A stretch of DNA of 64,000 nucleotides from CAZPHU01 sp964419255 (lineage in GTDB: Bacteria; Fibrobacterota; Chitinivibrionia; Chitinivibrionales; CAYFVL01): contig CAYQOU010000008.1 of the NCBI GenBank assembly GCA_964419255.1, forward strand, positions 1-64,000. The letters are read 5' to 3'. The notes under the pieces were generated by a model that did not search any database, had not been told where the DNA came from, and saw nothing but the letters and a program-made list of their open reading frames with translations. Position numbers and translations under genes: made by a program. Each line of letters begins with the position of its first letter. The stretch's first letter is position 1. Of this stretch, positions 28,236 to 37,784 are shown piece by piece.

Positions 28236-28472
28236 CTACTTGCTGACCAAGGGGGCGATCAGATGCTCCAATCCGTTTATCTTGATCTCGAGCATGTCCC
28301 TGAGCATATCACCAAGCCTTCCCGCCGGAAATCCTTTTCGCTGAAACCATACCAGATACTCCTCGGGAAGATGCAGAAGGTAGCGACCCTTGTACTTGCC
28401 AAAAGGCATCTGGGTGCGTGCCAGTTTTATCAGATAGTGGGGATCGGGAACTTCCCGAGTCTCGTCTGCCAT
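28236..28472 (-). CDS. DUF3820 family protein (QSregVF_b-like)
   Basis: A compact 78-residue protein with the family core MPFGKYKGRYLLHLPEEYL, VWFQRKGFPAGRLGDML and KINGLEHLI. The family is sometimes labelled putative quorum-sensing-regulated virulence factor, a label derived from one structure, so no function should be assumed. The ORF opens at 28526, but AAAGGAGAG precedes adjacent ATGs at 28475 and 28472; the latter has the better spacing (five bases). Divergent from the methyltransferase gene. Confidence 0.8.
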   Translation of the reverse strand: MADETREVPDPHYLIKLARTQMPFGKYKGRYLLHLPEEYLVWFQRKGFPAGRLGDMLRDMLEIKINGLEHLIAPLVSK

Positions 28473-28697
28473 CATCTCTCCTTTTGGATCGGATCTTGGG
28501 CCAGCAGGTATCTCTCTCGATTGCACGAACGCCTAAACCTCCTCGGCGGGAGACCTGCTCAATTCGGGTCCAAAGCAAAATAGATTACGAAAGAAACCAC
28601 TGGAGCACCTTTTGCGCGTATCGTGTAAATGTAGCATGCATGAAATAGGTACTATATCCGATACATATCCCGGTGAAGCATCTATCCTGTATGTATT

Positions 28698-29399
28698 TTG
28701 ATTTCGGTCAAAACGACGGAGAGGAGTCTTGGGATTCTGGAAAATAAAAATAGCGGAAAAGTAACTGCGTCATTTCTAAATACGTATGCCTCACCCAAAC
28801 CGATCACCCTCTGCCCCTCTTTGCGAGTGCATCAGGCAGACGATATTTTTGCACTCTGGGAAGCTTGGGAGAATAGAATCGGTGAGATCAGCCCCCCGCC
28901 TTTCTGGGCGGTAGTCTGGCCCGCGGCGGCAGTCAGCTGTGCCTACATATCTGAAAACCCGTCGCTTGTTCGTGGTAAAACGGTCCTGGATTGCGGCTGT
29001 GGTGGTGGTTCCGTTGCCATTGCCGCATCCCGCTGCGGTGCTGCTCGGACCATCGCCAACGATATCGACCCCGTGGCTCTACGAGTGGCAGCCTATAATG
29101 CCTCGCTCAACGATGTTAGCCTCGAGATGGTCGATGCCGACCTGACCCAGGCATGTACCGGGATTCGTTTCGATATCGTATTTGCCGCCGATATGTTCTA
29201 TGAGAAGGGTCCTTCACGACGCATGATGCAGTGGTTTGAAAAGATGCGTATGGATGGAACCAGGATTATCGTATCCGATGGTGGAAGGAATTTTGCTCCC
29301 GAAACCGGTTTTTATTGTCTGCAAAGCCGTGAGGTGGCGGTAGACAGTCGCACCGAAGGGAGTTCGAGACGCATTGTCAGGCTGTTAGCCATGAAATAG
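28698..29399 (+). CDS. METTL20/PrmA-like class I methyltransferase
   Basis: A SAM-dependent methyltransferase. Motif I is VLDCGCGGGSVAIAASRCGA, then NDIDPVALRVAAYNASLN and DIVFAADMFYE. The preceding PPFWAVVWPAAA matches the ETF-beta lysine methyltransferase (METTL20) group more than typical PrmA, so a protein lysine methyltransferase is likely; the target is not determined. The open frame begins with TTG at 28698 and the true start is uncertain: GGAGAGGAG (28719-28727) lies inside it, and conservation seems to begin near residue 33. It is followed by the glycosylase gene after 17 bases. Confidence 0.75.
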   Translation: MISVKTTERSLGILENKNSGKVTASFLNTYASPKPITLCPSLRVHQADDIFALWEAWENRIGEISPPPFWAVVWPAAAVSCAYISENPSLVRGKTVLDCGCGGGSVAIAASRCGAARTIANDIDPVALRVAAYNASLNDVSLEMVDADLTQACTGIRFDIVFAADMFYEKGPSRRMMQWFEKMRMDGTRIIVSDGGRNFAPETGFYCLQSREVAVDSRTEGSSRRIVRLLAMK

Positions 29400-29416
29400 C
29401 GATAAAAGAGCATGAT

Positions 29417-30007
29417 ATGTTTGATCGAAGCTTCTTTGAGAAATCGCCTGCCGAGGTCGCGCGTGCTCTCCTGGGCGCACGACTCTTTCATGACAGCTCC
29501 AGCGGATTTCTGCAGGGCTATATCATAGAAACCGAGGCATACGGCGATGAGACCGACTCAGCCTCGCATGCCAGATTCGGTTGGACCCGACGAACGGAGC
29601 CGCTGTTTGGCCCGGCCGGACTTGCATACGTGTATCTTGTCTATGGGATACATTCGATGCTCAATATCGTAACCGGTAAAGAAGGGCAGGCGGGAGCAGT
29701 ATTAATCAGGGCTGTGTTTGATCCGCACACGCAAAGATTGCACGATGGACCCGGCAGAGTGTGTAGGAATTTGTCGATAACACGTGAGCTGAATAAAAGC
29801 GACATGACTCGAGGCGAGCCGCTTGGGATTGGACAGGGGTATGTTCCCGAGGATCATACAATCCTGAAAGGAAAAAGAATAGGCGTTGGGTATGCGCAAA
29901 AATCTGATCGGGAAGCGCAGTTACGGTATAGAATAACCGATATCGCTCCACTGGTGCGGTACATACAAGGAGAAAAATATGTCACAGGAGAAGAATATTG
30001 CCGTTGA
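29417..30007 (+). CDS. 3-methyladenine DNA glycosylase (AAG/MPG family)
   Basis: Removes alkylated and deaminated purines in base-excision repair. The family motifs are visible: ARALLGARL, IIETEAYGDETDSASHA (the Glu of ETEAY is the catalytic base region), FGPAGLAYVYLVYGIHSMLN, AGAVLIRA and DGPGRVCRNLSI. The 196-aa length matches bacterial members. It overlaps the next gene (suhB-like) by 29 bases, implying coupling. Confidence 0.93.
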   Translation: MFDRSFFEKSPAEVARALLGARLFHDSSSGFLQGYIIETEAYGDETDSASHARFGWTRRTEPLFGPAGLAYVYLVYGIHSMLNIVTGKEGQAGAVLIRAVFDPHTQRLHDGPGRVCRNLSITRELNKSDMTRGEPLGIGQGYVPEDHTILKGKRIGVGYAQKSDREAQLRYRITDIAPLVRYIQGEKYVTGEEYCR

Positions 30008-30761
30008 GATCGCCCGCAAAGCCGGTCAGATGGTCGTGCAGCTTCAGCAAGGTGTCAAGATTGAGGAGAAGGAGACCAATAACCTGGTAACGGAGGCGGA
30101 TACCAGGGCTCAGGCGTTTATCATCGATGCTATCCGCACGCACTACCCGGATGCCGATTTTCTCGGAGAGGAGGGTGATTTCGAGCGTGATTTGGAGGCC
30201 GAGGATCTGTGGATAATCGACCCGATCGACGGAACAAATAACTACGCCCACTCCATACCACTGTATTCCATTTCCATTGCATATGCCCGGCGGGGACAGG
30301 TCAAAGCGGGGGTGGTTTACCTGCCGGCTCTCGGGGAGCTGTTCAGTGCAGCGGAGGGGGAGGGAGCCGAGTTTAACGGTGCCCCCATGAGAGTCTCTTC
30401 TTCCGACAGTCTGGAACGGTCGATCATTTCCACCGGTTTTTATTATGACAGGGGAAAGATGATGAAACGGACCCTTTCATCTATCGAGGCACTTTTCGAA
30501 GCAAACACCCGCGGGATTCGCAGGACGGGAACAGCCGCATTGGACTTTTCCTGGGTAGCCTGCGGGCGTTTCGATGGTTATTTCGAGTACAGCCTCTCGC
30601 CCTGGGATTTTGCCGCCGGCATGCTTTTGGTGCGTGAGGCCGGCGGGATATGCACCGACCGTGATGGTGCGCCTCTGAGCCTTGCATCGGAGGGAGTGAT
30701 CGTATCAAACGGTACGATTCATGAGCAGTTTCTGGATGTGGTGAGGTGGGAGAAGCTCTGA
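29979..30761 (+). CDS. suhB: Inositol monophosphatase family protein (SuhB-like)
   Basis: A Mg2+-dependent sugar/inositol phosphatase. Metal and substrate motifs: NLVTEAD, GEEG (about residue 64), WIIDPIDGTNNYAHSIP (the DPIDGT signature) and the C-terminal SPWDFAAGMLLVREAGG. The ribosome-binding site AAGGAG lies seven bases before the ATG, inside the 3' end of the glycosylase gene. SuhB also acts in rRNA antitermination in E. coli; whether that applies here is unknown, and an IMPase-type or CysQ-like phosphatase cannot be excluded. Confidence 0.88.
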   Translation: MSQEKNIAVEIARKAGQMVVQLQQGVKIEEKETNNLVTEADTRAQAFIIDAIRTHYPDADFLGEEGDFERDLEAEDLWIIDPIDGTNNYAHSIPLYSISIAYARRGQVKAGVVYLPALGELFSAAEGEGAEFNGAPMRVSSSDSLERSIISTGFYYDRGKMMKRTLSSIEALFEANTRGIRRTGTAALDFSWVACGRFDGYFEYSLSPWDFAAGMLLVREAGGICTDRDGAPLSLASEGVIVSNGTIHEQFLDVVRWEKL

Positions 30762-30871
30762 GCGCTTGCCCGGTCCCATTCAGCAAAAGCCCGCACGAAT
30801 GGACCCGCACTATTCATGTGTGATAAACTTTCTTTATTTCTACCCACTCTTGTCCGAAATTCGTTTTCTTA

Positions 30872-31945
30872 TCATTCCATGGTGTTTTTCCTGCTCTTAT
30901 GCGTTAGCTTCACCTCTTTCCACATGCCATATTTTCGATCCTTTATAAGCTTCAGATGAGGTGTCTCGCCTTCGTCGAACAGCATTATCTGCTTATCCGA
31001 GATCACCATCTTGCCGTATAAGGTGACACCCATTCGGGTAATCGAACGGTATTGGGTGATGAGATGATCTTTTATACGAACGAAATCGTGCTGCGATTCG
31101 TTGAAGGTGAAGAAAAGTATTCCGATTCCTTCCTTTTCCAGTCGTTTGTAGATCTGTACCGGGGTATGTTTGAGCTGACGCTGTCGGTGGAAGCCTTTAC
31201 GCACGTATATGGACTCTGTATCCGAAAAGAGGATATAGGAGAATGTTGCTTCCGGAAAGAACTGGCGCAGCGGAACGAAAAGGTTGGTGATCAGATCATC
31301 ACAGTCTACATTGATTTTGTCTATCTTACTCTCGAGAACCAGAATATGTCTTTTTTTTGCGTAACGATAATCGAAGAGCCCATCAAGTTCTTTTATATTT
31401 TCGTATCCGTATTTTCCTTTCCCCGTCTTCTTCAGGATCACCAGATTAGGATACTTGTCAATTTTCAAAACATACCGGTCGGTGTTGGCGACGATGAAAT
31501 CATCGCGGTCCTGGGGATTAAAACTGTTGTCGAAAATGCCACCCGTTCTTCCTACCCGGGAGAAGTGTTTCAGGAAATACTTGGTGATCCGCCTGGAGAT
31601 CCGCTCTGCGGTATCTCCCATGATATTGCCTTCCGCGCGCGGCTCATACGGATACGTCACCTCAAACAGATCACGAATGGTGAATATGTCATAGCGTTTT
31701 CTTCCGATCTGATAGGCAACGAGCACTTTATCCAGAAACCGTCTATTATCGTTAATCTCATCTTTAGGGTTATGCAGACGATAGGTTCCCCGAATTCCGT
31801 GGTCTCGCTTGGATGAAAAGATCCAGTCGGCAGGATCGTCATTTTCCTTTTTACGCGGATTCCACAATACCGGTTGAAAGTCATAAAAGGGGTATTGCAA
31901 TCGTTGCGGCGAAATGACGATGTGGTGTTTACGTTTAGTTTTCAA
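30872..31945 (-). CDS. Unrecognised protein with possible PD-(D/E)XK-like motif
   Basis: A soluble basic protein of 357 residues that I cannot assign. About residues 187-210 read ELDGLFDYR followed, after a short strand-rich gap, by HILVLESK. The spacing of D...ExK next to a hydrophobic strand is what the PD-(D/E)XK nuclease core looks like, but this is a by-eye match. The rest is mixed alpha/beta, rich in Arg, Lys and Phe. It starts at TTG (31945) with AGGAG nine bases upstream and a TATAAT-like -10 (32004-31999, minus strand). It stands alone, next to the large palindrome at 32104. A nuclease role is inference only. Confidence 0.55.
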   Translation of the reverse strand: MKTKRKHHIVISPQRLQYPFYDFQPVLWNPRKKENDDPADWIFSSKRDHGIRGTYRLHNPKDEINDNRRFLDKVLVAYQIGRKRYDIFTIRDLFEVTYPYEPRAEGNIMGDTAERISRRITKYFLKHFSRVGRTGGIFDNSFNPQDRDDFIVANTDRYVLKIDKYPNLVILKKTGKGKYGYENIKELDGLFDYRYAKKRHILVLESKIDKINVDCDDLITNLFVPLRQFFPEATFSYILFSDTESIYVRKGFHRQRQLKHTPVQIYKRLEKEGIGILFFTFNESQHDFVRIKDHLITQYRSITRMGVTLYGKMVISDKQIMLFDEGETPHLKLIKDRKYGMWKEVKLTHKSRKNTME

Positions 31946-32103
31946 GGGATTATTCTCCTACCAGCCCATGGCGGTGTCTGCTGTTACTGATATTACCAAT
32001 TATACACCTGCTAACGTAATATATACATAAAATGGTATAAAAATATTGAGAGCAGTTCAGAAAACTGAGGGAAGAAAGCTTTTTCAGGGATGATGCTAAC
32101 TTT

Positions 32104-32161
32104 GGGGACGGAGTCAAAAAGTTTAATTTGGTGCTAAATTAAACTTTTTGACTCCGTCCCC
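32104..32161. repeat. Perfect palindrome with 26-bp arms (REP/MITE-like)
   Basis: Arms at 32104-32129 and 32136-32161 are exact inverse complements; the outer ends are GGGGACGGAGTC / GACTCCGTCCCC and the loop is GGTGCT. The flanking region 31946-32363 has no ORF apart from the starts of the two flanking genes. GGGGACGGAGT-type ends are, from memory, like those of elements mobilised by REP-associated tyrosine transposases; no transposase gene is nearby. It would also fold as an RNA hairpin in either direction. Confidence 0.85.
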
Positions 32162-32363
32162 TTCTTTACCTTCTTTAGGTACCATTTATGGCTGTCGAAT
32201 TCATACACTCCAGTTTTTTAAACGTTTGTTGCATCGGTTCGGTTATGCCGGGCGAAGTGTATATTTCCACAATTGACCTCACACGCGGGGGTTTTAGTTA
32301 AATGATTGCAGGTATGATGGACTTTTGTGTGGATTTTTGCCTATCAATGAGGAGTCGAGGCTG

Positions 32364-34649
32364 ATGTCTCAAAACGAAACTGTAGGACAAATGGTTGCAA
32401 ATAAAGAGGTTACGCCTGTCAAATTCGGTACCCTCGGCGGCGTTTTTACGCCTTCCATTCTGACTATCCTTGGCGTGATCATGTTTATGCGTGCAGGTTT
32501 TGTGACCGGGCAGGCGGGTATAATCGGTGCTCTGGCTATTCTGCTTCTTTCCAAATCAATTACCCTATTTACCGGATTTTCGATCTCAGCTATCGCCACT
32601 AATACGGAAGTCAAAAGCGGGGGTGCCTATTTTCTCATCTCGCGCTCACTGGGACCGGAGTTTGGCGGGGCCATAGGTCTGGCGCTCTATCTGGCTCAGG
32701 CACTTTCCGTCCCGTTTTATATCCTGGGTCTTACCGAGGCGATGACAAAGAGTCTGCCGTTTATGTCCATGGAAATGCTTAGCCAACCGATTCCTGTTCT
32801 CGGCTCCTGGTTTGCGGTGGTAAACTTGATTGTGCTCGTCGGGTTGTTTGTTGTTACCTATATTGGAGCCGACTGGGCTATACGTGCTCAGTATGCCATC
32901 ATGGCGGTTCTGGGGCTGTCCATCCTTACCTTCATGATCGGGGCGGCATTTCAGTTCGATTCCTCGGTTCTGGCAAGTAACATGGCTGCCGATTATAGCG
33001 CGGGAAACAGTTTCTGGAGGATGTTTGCGATCTATTTTCCAGCAGCTACCGGTATTATGGCCGGGGTAAACATGTCGGGAAACCTGAAAAACCCCACCCG
33101 ATCCATTCCCATAGGGACTTTGTTGGCGGTTTTCTGCGGATTTGTGGTGTATGCACTGCAGATTGTGCTGGTCGGCGGGGCCATTAGTCGCGAACAGTTG
33201 ATCGCCCAGCCCTATGAAAGTCTTTTGCACATATCACTGTTTGGATTGGGATTTATGGTTGCTGCCGGGGTGATCTGCGCTACACTCTCCAGCGCACTGG
33301 GATCGTTTCTAGGTGCACCCCGTATACTTCAGGCCCTTGCCCAGGACAACATTCTCAAGCCTCTGATGCCTTTGGCGCACCTGACATCGAAGGGAGAACC
33401 CCGGCGTGCGCTTATCGTTACATTTATCATCTCCGTCGGAGTGATCTACTATGCACGGGAGGGAAGCACCGGTGGTGCCCTCAACGCTATAGCCGGGATT
33501 ATCACCATGCTCTTTCTGTGCACCTATGGCATAACAAATCTTGCCGCATTTGTGGAAAGCTTTGGCAAAAATCCTTCCTTTCGCCCGCGATTTAAACTGT
33601 TTCACTGGTCGATAGCTTTTTTGGGCGCACTGGGCTGTATATTCGCGGCGTTTCTTATAGATGCTCTCTTTGCGCTTATTGCCATAATGATTATCGCACT
33701 GCTGTTTATGTATGTACGCAAATTTATCCTCTCTGCCTCGTTTGGGGATGCCCGCAGAGGTTTTTTCTATTCAAGGGTCAGGGATAATCTTATCAAGCTC
33801 TCCGGAATGCCTTCGCACGCAAAAAACTGGAGACCGACCGCTCTTGTGCTCAGCGGCAATCCCGAAAGCAGGGAGGCACTTGTCAAGTACGCAAGCTGGT
33901 TGGGCAGTGGACGGGGAATCGTATCACTATATTCCATGATAATTGGCGATTTCGAGGAAAATGCAGCCGCCAGAGCCGATATGCTGGAGCGTCTGCAGAT
34001 TTTCATAAAAAAGAATCAGCTGGCTGCTTTTCCGGATGTTTTAGTTACTCCCGATTTTGACCAGGGACTTCACCACCTGCTTCAGTGTACATCCTTGCAG
34101 CCGGTCAAGCCTAACCTTCTGATTCGCGGATGGGCGGGGGATGCGCAGCGGGCGGAGGCATCTGTGCGGGCGATGAGAACGGCAAATTTTCTGGGCATGA
34201 GTCAGGTTGTCATAAAGGGCACCCAAATGCCCGCGGTAAAGCCCCGTAACCGCAGGATCGATATCTGGTGGCGGGGCCGGGAAAACGGCTCGCTTATGGT
34301 ACTGCTGGCCTATCTTATGTCGCTTAACAGTGAGTGGTCTGGTTGCCGTATCCGTATCCTGCGTGTGGTCAGAGAAGAGCACTACTATCAGCGGGCACAT
34401 GATGCTTTACAGAAGATAATGGATGCGGCGCGCATGAGTGATGCGGAGGTCAACGTGATCGTTTCCGATCAGTCTTTCGATACGATTCTCCAGAGCCACT
34501 CAAATGATGCGACTGTGGTGTTTATGGGCTTTGCGGTCCCCGAGCTTCGCATGGCCGAGCAGTTCCACCGACAGTTAGCTCAGCTTCTTGAATCTCTGCC
34601 CACGGTGTTGCTGATTCATTCCACAGGAGAAGCCGATCTGATGCAATAA
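32364..34649 (+). CDS. SLC12/APC-type cation-chloride cotransporter-like permease
   Basis: An APC-superfamily transporter of about 12 helices, with the N-terminal KFGTLGGVFTPSILTILGVIMFMRAG signature region that resembles KCC/NKCC-type (SLC12) proteins, then TEVKSGGAYFLISRSLG. After the membrane part (about residues 1-450) comes a cytoplasmic domain with USP-like or SLC12-C-terminal-like alpha/beta segments. The open frame begins upstream, but the ATG at 32364 has GAGGAG nine bases before it, giving 761 residues. Ion coupling is not readable; an amino acid permease is the alternative. Confidence 0.8.
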   Translation: MSQNETVGQMVANKEVTPVKFGTLGGVFTPSILTILGVIMFMRAGFVTGQAGIIGALAILLLSKSITLFTGFSISAIATNTEVKSGGAYFLISRSLGPEFGGAIGLALYLAQALSVPFYILGLTEAMTKSLPFMSMEMLSQPIPVLGSWFAVVNLIVLVGLFVVTYIGADWAIRAQYAIMAVLGLSILTFMIGAAFQFDSSVLASNMAADYSAGNSFWRMFAIYFPAATGIMAGVNMSGNLKNPTRSIPIGTLLAVFCGFVVYALQIVLVGGAISREQLIAQPYESLLHISLFGLGFMVAAGVICATLSSALGSFLGAPRILQALAQDNILKPLMPLAHLTSKGEPRRALIVTFIISVGVIYYAREGSTGGALNAIAGIITMLFLCTYGITNLAAFVESFGKNPSFRPRFKLFHWSIAFLGALGCIFAAFLIDALFALIAIMIIALLFMYVRKFILSASFGDARRGFFYSRVRDNLIKLSGMPSHAKNWRPTALVLSGNPESREALVKYASWLGSGRGIVSLYSMIIGDFEENAAARADMLERLQIFIKKNQLAAFPDVLVTPDFDQGLHHLLQCTSLQPVKPNLLIRGWAGDAQRAEASVRAMRTANFLGMSQVVIKGTQMPAVKPRNRRIDIWWRGRENGSLMVLLAYLMSLNSEWSGCRIRILRVVREEHYYQRAHDALQKIMDAARMSDAEVNVIVSDQSFDTILQSHSNDATVVFMGFAVPELRMAEQFHRQLAQLLESLPTVLLIHSTGEADLMQ

Positions 34650-34824
34650 TGTCCTTGGCGCAATCCCGGTCAGGATATGCAAGGAGTCGCCATCATTACA
34701 TATAAACACCTCCGGGACTGCTTACAAATCGGAAGCGCTTTCTGCCCCCAAATGGCTGCAAACAGTTATAATTCATGTTATTTTAAAGGGAAGCGAAAGC
34801 CATCATTAACCGGGGAGGTTACTC

Positions 34825-35544
34825 ATGTATACATCAAAAAAGTTTATGTTTTTATCGATAACTGTTTTGTTTATTTCCTTTGCAGGATATCCCCAGGCCG
34901 ACATCTCGCCTGTTATCCCGCAGGTGATCCTCTCACCCGAGGATCCCACGACCGCCGATGAGGTATCGCTTTCGATTATTCTGGGGGTGCATAACAATTC
35001 ATGTGTGCCACAATATGATACAGATTACACCCTGGATTCGGTACATGTTTTTTGTGTTGTCCCGCCCTGCCCTCCATTGTATGAAATCGATCTTTCTTAT
35101 ACCGTACGTGCAGCCGAACAGGACCCCTCTCAGGCATGCCTGGATGTGATTACATCCTATGGTCCGAGCTGGAATTTCGGATACCTGAATGCGAGTGAAT
35201 ACACGGTGACTCATGAGGAAGATACGATTATCGTGTTTACCGTGACCGAGGCGCCGGATGTTTCTGTATATTCTGCCGGCCGGGAAATGGCAAACAACAG
35301 GCAGACTCCGCAAGCGTTTATCTCTGATGGTAAAATAAAACTTCGTCTACAAAAATCAGACAAGATTACAGTGGAGCTGCTTTCGATGGATGGCAGGCTA
35401 ATCGAAAGGCCAATGGATAACCGGAGGATTAAAGCAGGAGTTCACGGTATAGTAAAGGTATCCGATCTTCCCGCCGGCGTGTTTTTTATTCGTATGATCA
35501 CAGATGGTAAACGCTTCCACAGACGTATTGTGATCGCTCGATAA
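34825..35544 (+). CDS. Secreted protein with C-terminal sorting-like module
   Basis: The signal peptide (about residues 1-25) is followed by a Cys-containing beta-rich domain (NNSCVPQYD, VFCVVPPCPP, QACLDV) and a C-terminal 70-residue module (VELLSMDGRLIERP ... GIVKVSDLPAGVFFIRMITDG) that looks like the sorting domains cleaved by the type IX system in FCB-group bacteria. The ribosome-binding site GGGGAGG is five to six bases from the ATG. Function of the N-terminal domain unknown. It is monocistronic, between the transporter and a repeat (copy C). Confidence 0.7.
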   Translation: MYTSKKFMFLSITVLFISFAGYPQADISPVIPQVILSPEDPTTADEVSLSIILGVHNNSCVPQYDTDYTLDSVHVFCVVPPCPPLYEIDLSYTVRAAEQDPSQACLDVITSYGPSWNFGYLNASEYTVTHEEDTIIVFTVTEAPDVSVYSAGREMANNRQTPQAFISDGKIKLRLQKSDKITVELLSMDGRLIERPMDNRRIKAGVHGIVKVSDLPAGVFFIRMITDGKRFHRRIVIAR

Positions 35545-35554
35545 GGTTTATCTG

Positions 35555-35715
35555 GATAGAGCGATTCTCTTGCTGCTCATTCACTCAGAACCGTTTAGCT
35601 TTTGTATGCAGCTGATAGATTCACAGGTTGGTAGAGTCGTGCGGCCAACATCTCTACCATTCTTCACCTATATTAGTGGCCTGTCCGAGTATGCACTAAA
35701 GACTCGGATCGATGC
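35555..35715 (+). repeat. Dispersed intergenic repeat, copy C
   Basis: A diverged core (35559-35584, GAGCGATTCTCTTGCTGCTC) lies in the 260-base convergent gap between the secreted protein and sppA. The downstream CCAACATCTCTACC echoes the hairpin region of copy A. The end is approximate. Confidence 0.4.
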
Positions 35716-35804
35716 ATTGCTCTAACCATACAGCTCAAATCTTTTCTGGACGCCGATGTGCAGATGATCAGCTCCGCAGCCTTATGCCTGCATAATCTGA
35801 ATAA

Positions 35805-37568
35805 TCACTCCACTTCATACTCCGGCATGCTCAGAATATCATCACTGCTTTGGCCGCTGACTTGTTCCAAGACGTTTATGATCGGCTGCAGCTTCTCTAT
35901 AACTGCCCGGTATTCGGCTGCAAAAGCATAGCGTTTTCTGCTGTTTTCACTCTCCCTGCCGATAAAGCGCTCCAGCAGCCCCCTGGGGGGAGGGATTCTG
36001 CGTAGCCTGACCGGTTGATCGGGCTTTATACCGGCTGCCTTTTTGGAGATTGTGATCGCCTCATAAAACCCGCCGACCTCATCGACTAATCCGATTTTAT
36101 GGGCATCCTGGCCGCTCCAGATCCTGCCTCTGGCGACACTTTCTACCGAATCGTATGGCATGTCGCGGCCCTCTGCAGTTTTCCGCACGAAATCCCCGTA
36201 GACATCATCCAGAAACCTTTGTACCCGTTCCCACTGCGTCTGGGTATACGGATGCGTTGGGCTCCATATGGTGCTGTTTTCGCTTGTGTGAATCTCGTCC
36301 CAGTTGACCCCCAGCTTCTCCCAGAGGCCCTCGGTGACGACTTTTCCGGTGATAACGCCAATGGAGCCGGTTATGGTACCTCCCTGCGCCACGATAGTGT
36401 GGGCGGGGATGGCTACGAAATATCCTCCCGAGCCGGCAACCCCGGCCATGGATACGATAACCGGCTTTATTTCTCCCGCCCGCTTTACCTCACGCCAGAT
36501 CGCATCGGAGGCCACGTACGAGCCGCCGGGACTGTTTATACGAAAAAGAATGGCCTTTACTTTTTTGTTATTGGCCGCGGCCCGGAACGCCGCGACAATC
36601 GTTTCACTGCCCATGATCTGCTGTCCTGACACGGGTGAAAAGGAGCTTTCTCCTCTGCGAATGCTTCCCACGCCATATATAAGAGCGATCGTCTTTCCCT
36701 TATCAAACGCACTGCCCGCTTTTTTAAGGTAGGGCGAAAGATAGAGAAAAGATGCCTTGTTCCCAAGTGACTGCCTGGCGATCTCATAGGCCTGGTCCTG
36801 ATACACAAGCCCATCCACCAGCCCCTCATCCACGGCTCGCTGCGCCGATATCAGCCCGCTGTCTGCAAGAGACTCTACTTTTGACTGCTCAAGCTTGCGT
36901 GCCTCCGCAATATCGATCACCATCTGCGTAAACATGCTGTTGAGAACCGCCCGTGCAGCCTCTCGATGTGGCTCGATATATTCACTCTGAGTGAAAGTGT
37001 AGACAGCGCTTTTATACTTTCCCCGATGACCAAGCTGCGGCTGTACATTCAGCTTTTCCAGAGCGGATCTTACAAAGGGGGAGCGCATGATAAGTCCGGA
37101 AAAGCCGACGGTACCCGAGGGCTGAAGGTAGATGCTGTCGAATGCGGTGGCCAGATAGTACACGCCGGTTCCCTGCCCGAACTCACCGAATGTCTCGGCA
37201 AAGATGATGGTTTTCTTTCCTGTTTGACGGAATCTATTAACGGCCTGCCGGATCTCCTGAATGTGGGCAACACTCATCGATGTTGCTCCAATGCGGGCGA
37301 TTACTCCTGTGACTCGTTTATCATCACCCGCTCGCTCAAACGCATCCACGATCTGCTGTATGGTCGGTTTTTTTGGTCCGATAAAGCTTGCCGCCCCTGC
37401 GGTTGGCTGGATCTCGGTGACACCGTCGCGCAAGTCAAGCTCGAGCACCGTATTTGAAGGAACCCGTCCCCGATACCATCGGCTGATCAACCCCCAGGCA
37501 ACCAAAAGGATAATCAGCATAACCGTTATAGCACCGATAATCGAAAGAATACGCCCGATCACAGTCAT
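35805..37568 (-). CDS. sppA: Signal peptide peptidase SppA, 67K type
   Basis: Membrane-bound protease that degrades cleaved signal peptides. An N-terminal anchor (about residues 9-30) precedes two homologous SppA/ClpP-like halves. The Lys/Ser dyad is present: Lys186 (GKYKSAVY) in the first half and Ser380 (GVAGSGGYFVA) in the second. The ORF opens at 37661, but GGGAGG precedes the ATG at 37568 with normal spacing, giving 587 residues, close to E. coli SppA (618). It lies downstream of the membrane-protein gene with a gap of 216 bases. Confidence 0.92.
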   Translation of the reverse strand: MTVIGRILSIIGAITVMLIILLVAWGLISRWYRGRVPSNTVLELDLRDGVTEIQPTAGAASFIGPKKPTIQQIVDAFERAGDDKRVTGVIARIGATSMSVAHIQEIRQAVNRFRQTGKKTIIFAETFGEFGQGTGVYYLATAFDSIYLQPSGTVGFSGLIMRSPFVRSALEKLNVQPQLGHRGKYKSAVYTFTQSEYIEPHREAARAVLNSMFTQMVIDIAEARKLEQSKVESLADSGLISAQRAVDEGLVDGLVYQDQAYEIARQSLGNKASFLYLSPYLKKAGSAFDKGKTIALIYGVGSIRRGESSFSPVSGQQIMGSETIVAAFRAAANNKKVKAILFRINSPGGSYVASDAIWREVKRAGEIKPVIVSMAGVAGSGGYFVAIPAHTIVAQGGTITGSIGVITGKVVTEGLWEKLGVNWDEIHTSENSTIWSPTHPYTQTQWERVQRFLDDVYGDFVRKTAEGRDMPYDSVESVARGRIWSGQDAHKIGLVDEVGGFYEAITISKKAAGIKPDQPVRLRRIPPPRGLLERFIGRESENSRKRYAFAAEYRAVIEKLQPIINVLEQVSGQSSDDILSMPEYEVE

Positions 37569-37784
37569 GTTTCCTCCCAAATAGATGAAATGGACAGAGT
37601 AGGCAAAAGCAAGAAGCATGCCGTAAAGTAGTTTGAAAAAGCACCCTTGTACTCTTCCCACGCTCCGCGCTTTTCTTCATATCGCCCTGAGAGATCCACC
37701 CGATAAGGGAGAGGATTTTCATCCCGCACACGGGCCAGGCCGCAGGCGGAAAGGCAAGGCTATGAGTGACTGGAAACACCCTTA

